Shown here in pieces: positions 11,596 through 22,746 of a stretch of DNA of 64,000 nt. This DNA is from Channallabes apus (taxonomy: Eukaryota; Chordata; Actinopteri; Siluriformes; Clariidae). The notes beneath the pieces were generated by a model, which ran no database searches, had not been told where the DNA came from, and worked only from the letters and a program-made list of their open reading frames with translations. Made by a program: the position numbers and the translations under genes. Within the stretch, counting starts at the first letter, position 1. Every line of letters begins with the position of its first letter. Where the stretch lies: positions 20,072,642 through 20,136,641 of the forward strand of contig CM060121.1 in NCBI GenBank assembly GCA_030522415.1. Direction: 5' to 3'.

Positions 11596-12674
11596 AGGGA
11601 GGCAATGCAGTGAAGATAAGATAGGGGCGATGTGTTCATATCTTCTGGTTCTAGTGAGGACTCTCGCTGCTGCATTCTGGACTAGCTGAAGCTTGTTTAT
11701 GCACCTACAGTGGGAGCCACGTCAAACAGCCGCCTGGAGCATGACGGCTCCGTGGCAGGTCCATGAAGGGTTAATGCACGCTTCGTGCATGGAATGTGAT
11801 CCCCCGCGATGACGCAGTTAACGATGCCCCGCCCCATAAACGCCCCCATGCGCTTTCTAAAAAGATGGTTGCAATGCCGTATAATTCCGCCAGATGGAGC
11901 ATTGACTGGCACAGTTAACTGCAGTGTCCAGGAAGCCCAATACCGTATCTTTAATATACAGACAGTTCTTGCATTGTCAACATAGTTTCATAAATAGATG
12001 AAAAAACAACAACAACAAACCGATTAATAAAACAGATTTGTTAAATCACTCAATACACAACCCATGATGATTATGCTATTTATTATTTAATAATGAATTA
12101 ATAAAATTAGTTAGTGAAATATTTAAGACATCCTGAAATGATCCTTAAAGACACGATAGCGGCTGTAATTTGTCTATACCGATCATTGTAGGTACGGAAT
12201 AAAAACGCAGGCTATGTACAGTATTTTACATTACTGTGTATTTTACCTAGTTCCATTTAATATACTGATAGATAATATTTTGCTGCAAAGTAAAGCTCAA
12301 AATGTAACGTCTGCTTGGGATTGTTTTCGTTATATTTTTGATGATGTTTTCGCTGATTTTTTCACTGATAGTCTACAAGTGGCATAAGAAAGGCAATTAA
12401 TTGCGCATGCAACCTGGAATAAATATCTGCCCATATGGATCAGTATTTCTTTAATCATTTAATCATGCATAATGCTCCCCCGTCAAAAGATCTGATGGGG
12501 CATTAATCACTTATCACAACTGTGAATGGATGCGGCAGCAGAGACACATTAAATCCCCATAAACACTTGGAAACAATAGTAAAAAAGTTCCAGAGGGTTA
12601 GCGCCTGTTATACTAATGTATTTTTACAGATTTTTTTTTTTACTGCTTATATTTCGTTCGGTTTTACGCAATTT

Positions 12675-12680
<6 letters not shown>

Positions 12681-12717
<37 letters not shown>
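12681..12717 (+). repeat. (TG)n microsatellite
   Basis: Uninterrupted TG dinucleotide run. Shorter related runs lie at about 12810-12831 and 13436-13459. Confidence 0.95.
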
Positions 12718-12873
12718 ACGAGAGAGAGGATACTCTGACAAGACCAACTTCCGTGTGGCTCCCGTGGCGCTTTACTGCTTATATTTCGTTGGGTTTTACG
12801 CAATTTCATGTGTGTGTGTGTGTGTGTGTGTGCACGAGAGAGAGGATACTCTGACAAGACCAACTTCTGTGTG

Positions 12874-12956
12874 GCTCCCATGGCGCAATCGGTTAGCGCG
12901 TGACACTTAAAGCGGTCCAGGTGAAGCAATGCCGAGTTCGAGTCTCACCTAAAGCA
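12874..12956 (+). pseudogene. tRNA-Ile(UAU)-like pseudogene
   Basis: Begins gctcccatggcgcaatcgg, an exact eukaryotic tRNA-Ile(UAU) A-box region, and ends with ttcgagtctcacct and aaagca. The intron-containing anticodon arm has decayed: the TAT triplet expected in acttata is read as acttaaa, and about 8 bases (gttgtgag in the functional gene) are missing before the T-loop. A 5' stub of the same gene (gctcccgtggcgc) sits at 12758-12770. It cannot fold as a complete tRNA. It may be a relic of a tandem tRNA gene repeat or the head of a SINE. Confidence 0.7.
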
Positions 12957-14036
12957 CCCAAAGCATTTTACTGCATATCGCACTGTGTATGTGAAAAATA
13001 AAATTTTAATTTGAAAGTAAAACTTAAAATTTAACTACTGCTTTGGTTTGTTTTCGTTATGTTTTTGATGTTTTCGCTGAAAGTCAAATTGGCATAACAA
13101 ATTGATTAATGGCGCATAATATCTGGAACAAATATCTGTCCATACGGATCAGTGTGTCTTTAGTCATTTAACCAGCATAACGTCCCACATCAAAGATCTG
13201 ATGGGGCATAAATCACTTATCACAACTGTGTATAGATGCGGCAGCAGAGAAAGATTTAATCCCCATAAACATTCACACTTGAAAACAAAACTAACAGAAG
13301 TAAACAGTTCTAGAGTGTTAGTGCCTGTTATCACAGGACAGGAATTACCTACAGGATACTACTGTATTTTACTGCTCATATTTTTTACCCTAGTTTCATT
13401 TGGTTTTTACGCGGTTTCATGTATTATTTGTGTGTGTACAGTGTGTGTGTGTGTGTGTGAGTGCGAGAGACAGCGTGAGAGCGCGTGCGCGAGAGAGGGC
13501 TTTCATGCTGATTTATCCAAGGTTACTAAAACCTGGCTTACTACCTATAAAAAATATTTCAATTTAACTCATGGGTCTCAATCACAGATGACACGACAAA
13601 TTATATACTCTGAAACGTTCATTTGAACATTTAAAAATATATACAAAAACATGAATACTAATGTTATCATGGTGTAAATTATTAACATTAGGTTAGGTCC
13701 TGCCCTTAATTAATTCATATTATAATTACTTTTACATAGTATAGTTACTGGACTGACATGACCAAAACCAGCTATTTCATTTAGCCTTTCTAAAATCAAC
13801 CCATATATCATTTATAATCAGAAAACATAAAACATATTATGATCTGTTCAACAGCCCATCTGTTTTAATTTAGTTTGTATTTTTTATTATTCATAAGACA
13901 ACCTTTCAGTTTTGTAAATATTTTAGTTATAGTGTGTTAAGTCCCACTTTAGGTTAAACGTTTTTGAGAATTTGACCATCCAGCTTAGATAAATGTTATG
14001 TCATTGATTGATAAAATCTGGATTAAGGATATTATA

Positions 14037-14040
<4 letters not shown>

Positions 14041-14077
<37 letters not shown>
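14041..14077. repeat. (TA)n microsatellite
   Basis: About 18 TA units. The 14100-15230 stretch after it is AT-rich with CA runs and has no recognisable gene. Confidence 0.95.
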
Positions 14078-14081
<4 letters not shown>

Positions 14082-15235
14082 TTTTTAGTTTCCCCCTGAG
14101 GGATTGCCACCTTATTGTGGTCAGGGGGTTTGCGTGCCTTAACACAATTCAGCAAATACAATACTGTTACTATACAGTAAGGCCAGGTAAAAACAGTGCT
14201 CGAACATGATGCCCCCTCCCCCCACCCCGTGTTGTCTGGTCTAGAACGGCGCTGCCTCTGACCGTCTTTTGTCTTGTAAATGAGTATTCTCACTCACCTT
14301 CCAATCCCCCCAGCGCACACACTCTGTTTGTACTGTAAACTGTATTGTAACTGTGTTTGCTAGGGCACTTGGTTATACACAGTACTTTAATGTATGGAAC
14401 ACTTACTTAACTTACTGGTTTGGTTTAAACATCGCTTATTACCTTATTCAACAAAATAAATTCATTATTAACGTATTGAAGTATTTTAGTTAAGGACAAA
14501 AACTGTGCTTGTGTTTAGAACTGCTGAACAGCCGAAAACACACACACACACCCAACCCCCTGCCAAAAACACACACACACAGAGCAATTAACACCATGTC
14601 CTACTCAGGAGTGGAAGGTGAGAAACCTCAATGGAGAATACCAAGTTTGTCGTTGCTCTTTTGGAGTTCTTAAAACCCAAAACATTTATTTATACTGAGA
14701 AAAAATTATTATGGGTCACAATCACAAATACATATAATCAAGTGTTTAACTGGTTTCATTTGTTTCTATGATCAATAATTATTATTTTCAGCCCAACTCT
14801 TTGACTATTTAAAACAAAGTTGTGTCCCATTTTTTGCCCATTGAAGTTGTTGGTTCAACTAAACAATTTTTAAATACCCAAACAATCCTCCAAAATTAAA
14901 ACACGCAAAACATGACTTTAACAATTCAATTTATTCTTCCAAAACTAGTCAAAGTTAAAACAGTAATTTATATAAAACAGATGAATACATGTTGTCTTTT
15001 TGCTTAAAGTTCATTAAACTACCCGGATACACCAGCTGCTTATAAGTCTCTATCTATAGTCCTTTTACATTAAAATATAAATTTTTCAAATATCAAAACT
15101 ATTAAACATGGAACAGTTGAAGTCTTTGTTTCCCCCAAAGTACTGTATCAGACATTTTGCAGTTCTATGTTCAGAATATACAGTAGACCTGATCAAACAT
15201 CATTCTAAAACTGTCGGACTGTGACGTCATCCCTC

Positions 15236-15334
15236 CTACAGCTCCGTCAACAGCTTGTTCAGGCTCCTCCAGTCCTGTAGCTCCAAAAGTCCAGCCGTCA
15301 GCCGTCTGACCCCCCAATCCTCCACAGCGGAGCT
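15236..15334 (-). other. Candidate 3'-terminal coding exon
   Basis: Read on the minus strand, a pyrimidine-rich tract (tcctgttgtctttaaccag) is followed by 32 open codons and a TAG stop. The residues are SSAVEDWGVRRLTAGLLELQ and then DWRSLNKLLTEL. The acceptor is strong and the peptide is not low-complexity. I do not recognise the protein. A minus-strand AATAAA lies near 14931-14936. It could belong with the donor-bearing exon at 17367-17440. It may be a captured gene fragment or chance. Confidence 0.3.
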
Positions 15335-15668
15335 CTGGTTAAAGACAACAGGAGAATTTAGTCAAGACAAAGACAAATAAACTTTACACAACATATAGTT
15401 CTAATAAAAATAAAATATATTAATAAACCTATTTACCACAGAGTGTGTAAAATACTGTTTTGGGGATTCTGGAATGTAAATAAACTGCCTGTGCTAATGT
15501 TAACCAGTGAACAGTGTTAGTGTTAACCACTGACTGTCTATTATCGTCTGCAATTAAATTAACCGAGAATTTACTTAATGCGCTTCTCATACAAATAAGT
15601 TAAGCCATATAACACTCGTATATGAGCATTAGTTCATCCCTGAAGCCAAACTATAACTTACTGAAGCC

Positions 15669-15702
<34 letters not shown>
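15669..15702. repeat. (CA)n microsatellite
   Basis: CA run followed by a C/T-rich stretch. Confidence 0.9.
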
Positions 15703-15704
<2 letters not shown>

Positions 15705-16142
15705 CCCCCCTCCTCCTCCTCCTTAACTGATAAACACTTCAGTGTTGTTATTCAGCTCGTTAACTAAGCGCTCGCGCTACCGCGGAAAGCCCCGGACAAA
15801 GTGTGTAAAATATAAACCGGGTAATGAGCGTTACTAGCTCCTGTACAGCTACCCTCAGTCTGTGTCCCTCATCAACTGCATCACATTATATTACAGTCAC
15901 AGAAATAACCTGCAGATTAACTCTTAACCAGAGAATAAATAAGCGCTGAATTTATCCAGACAACACGCGGTGAGGTTCTCTCAGTATTTACAGAGAACAC
16001 AAACACTCTTCATCGGGTAGTGCAGCTCTTGTAATAGGGACATTAATAGCTTGATAAGCTTGAGCATGTTTTTGAGTTAAAGTGGAGTGACATTGTGAGT
16101 GTGTGACACTGACAGTAAGCTGTAATATTAACTCCAGACTTC

Positions 16143-16472
16143 CCACTAAACATTGGACGTCGGATAGACGTGCAGATCATGTCTATATTGGGTCTGTCGG
16201 TCCATGACCAATTCTGGACGTCTATTCGACGTCCAAACTAGGTCCACTATTTGGACGTCCAACCATGACCCAACTTGGACGTCCAAAATAGGTCCACTAT
16301 TTGGATGTCCAACCATGACCCAACTTGGACGTCATTTTGACGACCTAATCTATCTTGTTTTTTTTTGGACGTCATTTTGACGTCCAAACTAGATCCACTA
16401 TTTGGACGTCCAACCATGACCAAACTTGGACGTCATTTTGACGTTCAACATTTGACCTAATTCTGACCAAAG

Positions 16473-16512
<40 letters not shown>

Positions 16513-17223
16513 ATACAATATAAAATAAAAACACAAATAACCTTTAAATAAAGTTAAAACTGTTAAAGGGAAACAGGAAAATGTAAAAAAGAAACATATT
16601 GTGGCGTGGGCGGGGCAGCGGCTGACGACCATCATGCTTTGCGGCGGGTTGCTGTGGTCACCGTGATGAGGAAATGTGTTTGGGTTAATGGCTTCGGCCA
16701 AGTTTAGGTGTATTGAGTATGTGTGTGTGATTTGTTGAATGTGTTCGGTTCATGCTAAAGCTGAATTGGGTTTGGTTCTCGAGTGATTGCGTTGCTTTTC
16801 CCGTGTGTGCTGTGGTGAGTAAAGTACTTCCAGCCATTTGCATTGGGAAGCAAGCAATCAGTCCAACTCGTATCTCCACGATAGCGAGTGAGCGCGATCA
16901 AAGCGGAGCGGCAAGTTGAAGGTCGCGGGGCGGAGCCCAATGGTGACGCTGCGCAAGTGCCGTCAGCCGCTTTGGTGGAGTTAACATTAGACGTCGAAAA
17001 AAAGACGTCGCCTGGCATTACAAAACAATCCCATCAATGGACGGAAATTGGACGACCAAAAATGACATAAAAAGACGTCACTACGATGTCAGAATTAGAC
17101 GTGCGGTAGACGTTGAAAAAAAGACGTCGCCTGGCGTTACAAAACAACCCCATCTATGGACGGAAATTGGACGTCCAAAATGACATGGAAAAGACGTCGC
17201 TACGACGTCACATTGCGCAGTGG
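16143..17223. mobile_element. GGACGTC-rich MITE with nested LTR-like sequence
   Basis: The left end is cccactaaacattggacgtc. The right end, reversed, is cccactgcgcaatgtgacgtc, an imperfect TIR. The interior is packed with tggacgtcc, tagacgt and gacgtc words in both orientations (about 16145-16450 and 16985-17210), so it can fold into long hairpins. A (TA)n run (about 16482-16509) and a TGTGGCG-family LTR-like sequence (about 16600-16890) sit in the middle. No coding capacity. Confidence 0.6.
16600..16890 (+). repeat. Solo LTR-like sequence, TGTGGCG family
   Basis: Begins tgtggcgtgggcggggc, contains ggttaatggcttcggcc and ccagccatttgcattggga. It matches the copies at 10180-10687 and 40953-41197. 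The 3' boundary is unclear here. Confidence 0.55.
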
Positions 17224-17366
17224 GTTGGTAAACAGATCATTAAGTTCTCTAAAGTCACATCTGACCGCTGCTGCCAGTGATATTTAAAACAGCCAATAAA
17301 AAACTAAACTGGGAAATAAACTGTAAACTACCCCAAACACATTTTATAAAATAAAACATCACTTAC

Positions 17367-17440
17367 CACGAATAGTCCGTTAAGCCGCCATCTTCATCTC
17401 TGTAGTTTGGCAGCGTCAGTTCGGCCGGGGTGGAGGCGGG
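17367..17440 (-). other. Candidate 5' exon with splice donor
   Basis: On the minus strand the GC-rich sequence ccccggccgaactgacgctg leads to agatgaagatggcggcttaa and ends at ...ttcgtg followed by GTAAGTG (17366-17360), a near-consensus donor. ATGGCGGC here resembles many vertebrate promoter-proximal exons, but the frame stops at once. The region could be a 5' UTR exon joined to 15236-15334. Confidence 0.3.
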
Positions 17441-17689
17441 TTGTTAAAATCACGTGATTGCAACTCAGCGCAGCTGGCTTGTTTTAACGTGTTCTTGAGA
17501 ACGAAGCGCCATCTAGTGGTGGCACCAGGTAAATTAATAAATTGGGCTTGAATGGGCGTGTTTACTGTGAAATCTTGACACGCCTTTCAGCCAGAAAAGG
17601 GAGGGGGGATTACGGCGTGCAAAGGCCATTCACACGCCATTCACACTTCAGCCACACTGTCGCGGCTATTTGGCGTGGCTCCCACTGTA

Positions 17690-19254
17690 GCTGAACAACC
17701 AGACAGTAAGGCATTACAATAGTCCAACCTAGAAGTGATAAAAGCATGAACTAGTTTTTCTGCATATTTCTTATATTGGCAATATTTCTGAGGTGAAAGA
17801 ATGCTACCCTGGTGATATTATCTACATGAGCTTCAAATGAAAGGCTGGAATCTATAATCACGCTGAGGTCTTATACTGTTGCACTTGATGGAACAGAAAG
17901 GCCATCTAAAGTTACGGTGTGATCTAAGATTTTACTCCTAGCTGTATGCGGTCCTATGACTAGAACTTCTGTCTTATCCGGATTAAGCAGAAGGAAGTTA
18001 ATTAGTAAGCATCCAATTTCTTATGTCCTGCACACATTGCTCAACTTTAGTAAGCTGGTTTTTCTCATCAGGTTTTGCTGAGACATATACAGTAACTGTG
18101 TGTCATCAGCATAACAATGAAAACTAATACCATGCTTACGGATTATGTTGCCCAGAGGAAGCATGTAAAGGGAAAAAAGCAGTGGGCCTAAAACTGAACC
18201 CTTCGGAATGCCAAACTCCACTAGAGAACATGCAGAATAATCACCATTTAAGTCTACATACTGATAACGATCGGTCAAATAGGATCTGAGCCAGGAGATG
18301 GCTGTACCCTTAATTCCTACTACATTTTCTAATCTGTGAAGAAGAATACCATGATCAATGGGGTCAAAAGCTGCACTGAGTAATACAGTCCAAGCATAGT
18401 TACACAACCCTGATCAGAGGCCAATAGGAGGTCATTTACTACTTTAAGGAGTGCTGTTTCTGTGCTGTGATGAGGCCTAAATCCTGACTGATACACTTCA
18501 TGTACAGTATGCCATTTCTACGTAGATATGAGCATAGCTGCTCCGCTACTATCATTTCCAGAATCTTAGAGGTAAAGGGGAGGTTTGATATTGGCCTGTA
18601 ATTGGACAGCTGACAGGGGTCGAGGTCAGGTTTCTTAATTATTGGTTTGATAACTGCTAATTTAAAAGATTTTGGAACATAACCAATGCTGAGTGAGGAA
18701 TTAATTATTCTCAACAGCAGTTCTGTTATTACTGGTACTATCTGTTTAAGAAAATGTGTCGGTATAGGATCTAATATACAGCTTGATGAATTTGCAGAAG
18801 AGATGAGTGAAATTAGTTCATTCTCTTCAAGGGGAGTAAAGTATTCTAGGTTCCGATCTGACATGGCTAGGTTAAAATCTGTATCAATTACATTGTTCGG
18901 TTTCAAAGCCTCAATTTTATGCCTGATATTTACAATTTTATTATTAAAAAAGTTCATGAAGTCCTCACTATTGCATGATGTTGTTGTGGAGATTTCTGTA
19001 GTGGTCTTATTTCTGGATAATTTGGCTACGGTATTAAATAAAAATCTAGGATTATTTTTATTTACTTCTATGATAAAATGGGAGGGTTGCGTCAGGAAGG
19101 GCATCCGGCGTAAAACCTGTGCCAAGTTGTAGTGCGGACTGGATATTCCGCTGTGGCGACCCCTTGCCGGGAGCAGCCGAAAGACCAACAACAACATAAG
19201 AGTGGAGAGATACGTTGATCTAGCTCCACTAAGAGCTATTTGAAATACTAACAA
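17690..19254 (-). pseudogene. L2-type LINE ORF2, reverse transcriptase domain
   Basis: Broken frames that together cover the RT. The N-terminal part (about 19120-18560) has CILDPIPTHFLKQ, KLAVIKPIIKKPDLDP and NYRPISNLPF. The middle (18407-18021) has [29 protein letters not shown] and the catalytic YADDTQLL. After a shift, the C-terminal part (about 18000-17690) has decayed text leading to NALLSGCSA. A frameshift separates 18439 from 18407. An unrelated 119-bp repeat is inserted at 19078-19196. RT nicks and copies element RNA at the target in this family, but this copy is inactive. Confidence 0.88.
19078..19196 (+). repeat. Short RTE/SINE-type tail inserted in the LINE
   Basis: Contains gggttgcgtcaggaagggca, gtaaaacctgtgcc, gctgtggcgaccccttgccgg, gagcagccgaaag and an (ACA)n end. 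It is the well-known 3' tail shared by many fish RTE-type LINEs and SINEs. It interrupts the RT reading frame. Confidence 0.7.
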
Positions 19255-20290
19255 TTTAGTTTGACGCCAGTTACGCTCTAATTTCCGAGCGGTCTGTTTT
19301 AAAGTGCGCGTGTGATCGTTACACCAGGGAGCGAGTTTCTTATCTTTAATAATTTTTCTTTTAGCTGGAGCTACATTATCTAAGGTACAACGAAATGTCG
19401 ACTCTACATATTCAGTCGCCTGATCGAGTTCTGTGGGGTCAGACGGTGATCTAATCGAAGTTGGTAACTCTGGGAGATTACTGATAAAACTGTGTGGTAG
19501 TTGATGTGAATGTACGTTTCATACGGTAGCGTGGTGCTGTGCGTACATTATCACTGTGACACACTTGAATTGAGACAAGATAGTGATCTGAGATAATTTC
19601 AAACAGTGGAATTGTGATTACTGTACATTTCTTATACTTAATCCGAAGAATATTATTAAGTCTAAAGTGTGACCTGCTTTATGAGTGGGTCCAACTACAC
19701 ACTGATTTACGCCTACTGCGTATAGTATGGACATAAATGCTATTCTTAGAGGGTCTTCTGGATTCTCAAAATGAACATTAAAATCTCTAGCAATTAACAC
19801 TTTGTCTACAGAAACGACTAGGTTTGAGATGAAATCTGCAAATTCACAAAGAAATTCTGAATACGGCCCTGGAGGTCTGTAAATTATAATTAGTGGAATC
19901 GACTGAGTGGACTTAATATACTTAAATACACTTATGTTACTATAAAGAATTTCAAATTAATTAAATTTGTGTCCGTGTTTTTGTACGATAGACAGATTAT
20001 CATTGTAAATAACTGCGACGCCTCCTCCTCTACCAGTTAACGTATATGTAGCTGTATCCAGGAGGACTAGCTTCATTTAGAGCTACATACTCGTGATAAT
20101 TTCATTAACAATAACCGCTTTTGATGCGAGAGATCTAATATTTAACAGTCCTAGCTTCAGATCAGAGGTGCCAGCTGCGCATTCAGTATGATCCGAGTTT
20201 GTGGTCTTTATGTTAATTAACTTATTGAAACAGACTTTGAGTCTTTCTACATTTTTGCTTAGTTTGGGGGACAGACACAGTCTCAATATG
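19255..20290 (-). pseudogene. L2-type LINE ORF2, APE-like endonuclease region
   Basis: Separate islands of the apurinic-like endonuclease. At 20286-20083 the frame has KLGLLNIRSLASKAV (the N-terminal N/S..K motif). At about 19980-19860 there is decayed PPG.YS.FL-like text. At 19800-19618 it has LIARDFNVHFE (normally GDFN) and HKAGHTLDLIIF near the end. Stops and shifts separate them. Confidence 0.8.
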
Positions 20291-20374
20291 GTGAACCCTG
20301 AGTGACGACTCCATGCAGCTAGCAGACCGTTGGTTTAGCCTGTCTGTCTGCTCCCTGGCCTGGGCTCTGGATTG

Positions 20375-21284
20375 TCACCGATTAACTAGACCTCTACTTA
20401 GACTATGAGCTATACTACAGGAAATGAGAGCAGCACCTTCCCGAGTGGGATGGACACCGTCCTGCCCTAACAGGTCCGCTTTGCCCTCAAAGGTCTTCCA
20501 GTTGTCTATGTAGCCCACATTATTTTCAGAGCACCACTTGGACATCCAGAGGTTCAGCGACCATAACCTGCTGTAAGCTATGTCGCCACATCTCACTGGG
20601 ATGGGACCAGAGCATACTACCTCATCGGACATCGCCTTCGCTAATTTAAACACCTCTGTAAAGTTACTCTTACTAACCTCTGACTGACGAAGGCGTATAT
20701 CGTTTGATCCAGCATGTACTGTACTACTATCTTAGAGAACCTATGCTGTCCTAGAGCCCTAAGATTACCTGCTATGTCCGGTGCTCTGGCTCCCGGGATA
20801 CACCTAACCACTGCCGCTGGCGCCCCTAGGTCTAGCTAATTTCACGTGACTCAGTATAGAGTCTCCTATAACCAGAGCTCTTTCAGGTTTCTCAGCGGGT
20901 GCATCACTGAAGAGAGCAAACCTGTTGGACACGTGAAGCACAGAGGAGGTGTGCTCCGGTGGGCTAGCCTTAGCATTAGCTTTGGCTGAACGAGTATGCC
21001 GCCTAGTCATCACCCACTCGCCCCGCTGTGAGGGCTCTAATGCCGGAGTCGGGGGCTGTTTACTGTATCTCCGCCTGCGGCACCTAGACTGTCCGCTACG
21101 GGAATAACGCTGCTCTCACACTCTCTAAAGTCTGGATGCGCTCCTCTAACGCTGATATCTTCTCCGTCAGAGTGCTCACTAACACACTGCTATCACAAAT
21201 AAAATTATCACTAGGGTTAGTGATGGAGGAAGAATGTCTAAACATCCTGCACTCTACACACTGAACGAGCTGAATGGTAGACAT
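20375..21284 (-). pseudogene. L2-type LINE ORF1 with SGNH esterase domain
   Basis: Three open pieces. 21284-21096 (start MSTIQLVQCVECRMF) has a Cys pair and a heptad-like stretch (LTEKISALEERIQTLESV), probably a coiled coil. 21013-20804 contains RALVIGDSILSHVKL, the block-I GDS motif with the nucleophile Ser. 20653-20375 has KTFEGKADLLGQDGVHPT, where D-x-x-H is the catalytic block V. An esterase in ORF1 is known from CR1/L2-clade LINEs; its exact role is unsettled. Frameshifts break the pieces. Confidence 0.82.
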
Positions 21285-21519
21285 GATAACGTACCTCTGT
21301 GTCGGAGTTTTAGTTGTTTGGAGCTGAATTCCATTTGTTGTTCTTAGACGAGGAAACTCGCGCGTTCTCCAAAAATTGCAGAAAAAAGGTGAAGCCGAAT
21401 AGTATGAAGATGTAAAAGCTAGTTGCTATTAATATGATTATTGTATAAATGAAAAAGCTATGTAATTTAAACGCTGATACAAACAATTGTCTTGATTGAT
21501 CACTTTTGTGATCTACTCA

Positions 21520-22198
21520 ACGGTACACCAGTATCTAACAATCCTACAGTAACATTGAAGATGGTGTAGACGTAGAAATCAACTTAGGTCCTATTACAAA
21601 AGAGGAATTTATCCAGGCAATTAAAAAATTTAAATTGGAAAAGCACCAGGACCAGACAACATCCCGCCTGAGGCCTAAAGGCAGATCCTAGTGTGACCGC
21701 AGACATGATGATGCCACTATTACAGCAAATATGGAAAGAAGAAATAGTCCCATCAGAGTGGAAGGCAGGTTACATCATCAAACTGCCAAGAAAGGAAACC
21801 TGCATTACTGCCAGAACTGGAGGGGTATATAGCTTCTATCACGGCCAAGTAAAATCTTTACTAGATTACTCCTAGAGAGAATTAAAGCATCAGTTGACAC
21901 GAATTTGTGAAATGAACAAGATGGCTTTAGAGCTGGGAGATCCTGTATTGACCAAATCACAACCCTTCACATTATTATAGAACAATCACTGGAATGGCAA
22001 TCCCCGCTCTATATTAGCTTTGATGATTTTAAGAAGGCCTTTGATATGATAGACAGAACAGTCATGTGGAAAATCCTACAACACTATGGCATCCCTCAAA
22101 AGATAACCAATTTGACCAAGAGCCTATATAACAACACAACATGCAGAGTTATCCACAACTTGGACTTGTCTATACCATTTGCAATTAATACAGGAATC
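21520..22198 (+). pseudogene. Second LINE, RT N-terminal part (piece 1 of 3)
   Basis: Decayed RT text on the plus strand: KWKKEEIVPSEWKAGYI-like at 21720-21780, then (after shifts) LLRLLLERIKASVDT-like and EQDGFRAGRSCIDQI-like at 21860-21960, SFDDFKKAFDMIDRTVMW at 22016-22070, and TTCRVIHNLDLS and FAINTG at 22140-22192. It is cut by the chromovirus at 22199. The text resumes at 25189 with [20 protein letters not shown]. It is an RTE-like or related non-LTR element; I am not sure of the clade. Confidence 0.75.
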
Positions 22199-22746
22199 TG
22201 TAACATCCGATCCGCCGCAGCCCCGGAGATCAGGTTCACCGGATTACTGAGCCGTGGCTTTGTCTCCCCCTAGTGTGTCTACGTATGTCATTGTCATTCA
22301 TTAACACGAAAGTGAATTCACCTGTGTCTACCCTTGTGTGTCTCACTATTTAACCCAGCCGAACCCACACCACAGTGTCTGGTCACCGTTGTGCACACCC
22401 GTAAGCTCTGGATGTTTATGTCTCTCTCTCTCTCTCTCTCTCTCTCCCAGGTCTAAGGCGGTATCTGCAGGCGAGGCAGCGGAAACAGGACAGCTTCGCG
22501 CGTTCGGGCTGAGCCCTATGTGTTTTGGGTTGCAGTCTTCCCGTATGTTCTCATTGGTGTTTTCTAAGTGACTTTACGTTCTTGTATTTCCGCCTGCAGA
22601 CCGCTCCTGGAGAAACGCCCTCGGGGCCTACGTTATAGACATTAAGTTTGAGTTTGTTCAAATCGAAAAACGGGACTCTCAATAAAAACTATTATTTCCT
22701 GCACTTGCGTTCTCCAGAGTGTGATTTTCCCTTGCAAGCCATGACA
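22199..22746 (+). repeat. Chromovirus 1 5' LTR
   Basis: Starts tgtaacatcc and ends ...gccatgaca (TG...CA). A TATA-like tatttaa lies at 22347-22353, a (TC)n run at about 22423-22448, and aataaa at 22681-22686. It is homologous to the 545-bp LTR of copy 2, clearly diverged in the central part. The last 6 bases include the gag start codon. Confidence 0.88.
22347..22387 (+). promoter_or_regulatory. Chromovirus 1 TATA box and predicted transcript start
   Basis: TATA-like tatttaa at 22347-22353. The G at 22377 lies 30 bases downstream. The 11 bases from it (gtctggtcacc) are complementary, except for one, to the primer-binding site at 22747-22757. That complementarity is what fixes the predicted start. 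Confidence 0.6.

Larger units (their letters stand above)
12250..13500 (+). repeat. Imperfect tandem repeat containing tRNA-Ile-like sequence
   Basis: About 12310-12720 and 13030-13480 are diverged copies. Both have gttttcgttat...ttgatg, then agatctgatggggcat and aatcacttatcacaactgtg, then atccccataaaca, then a Ttactgctyatatttygt-like block, then a TG/GT microsatellite followed by gaga-rich sequence. Between them, 12647-12770 is partly repeated again at 12771-12886. The tRNA-like sequence at 12874-12956 lies at the end of the first unit. Confidence 0.65.
11708..17687. mobile_element. 5.98-kb TIR-bounded insertion of unknown class in the LINE
   Basis: The left end reads cagtgggagccacgtcaaac. 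The right end is its reverse complement with few mismatches (about 24 of 26 positions by eye, to agccgc). The flanks are TA at 11706-11707 and 17688-17689, and removing the insert with one TA restores the LINE reading text. It is therefore a DNA-transposon-like insertion with a TA duplication. No transposase frame is recognisable inside. The cargo is a tandem tRNA-Ile-like repeat (12250-13500), microsatellites, a possible pair of exons (15236-15334 and 17367-17440), and a nested GGACGTC-rich MITE (16143-17223). Confidence 0.7.
11150..21400 (-). mobile_element. L2-type LINE with esterase ORF1, split by a TIR element
   Basis: A long non-LTR retrotransposon on the minus strand. From 5' to 3': leader (about 21400-21285), ORF1 (21284-20375), ORF2 endonuclease (about 20290-19600) and RT (19254 to about 17690). 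A 5,980-bp insertion then occupies 11708-17687, and the ORF2 tail resumes at about 11705-11296. The coding text continues across the insertion: KLVHAF-like to NALLSGCSA on one side, LVQNAAARVL-like on the other. This proves the two halves were once joined. ORF1 with an SGNH hydrolase plus an APE-type ORF2 is the layout of some CR1/L2-clade elements. All ORFs are broken. Confidence 0.85.

Noticed and set aside
12522..12929. Open frames with Cys-Val and His-Thr runs
   Set aside because: They are translations of TG/CA microsatellites.
18686..19132. 148-codon plus-strand frame
   Set aside because: Antisense shadow of the LINE RT.
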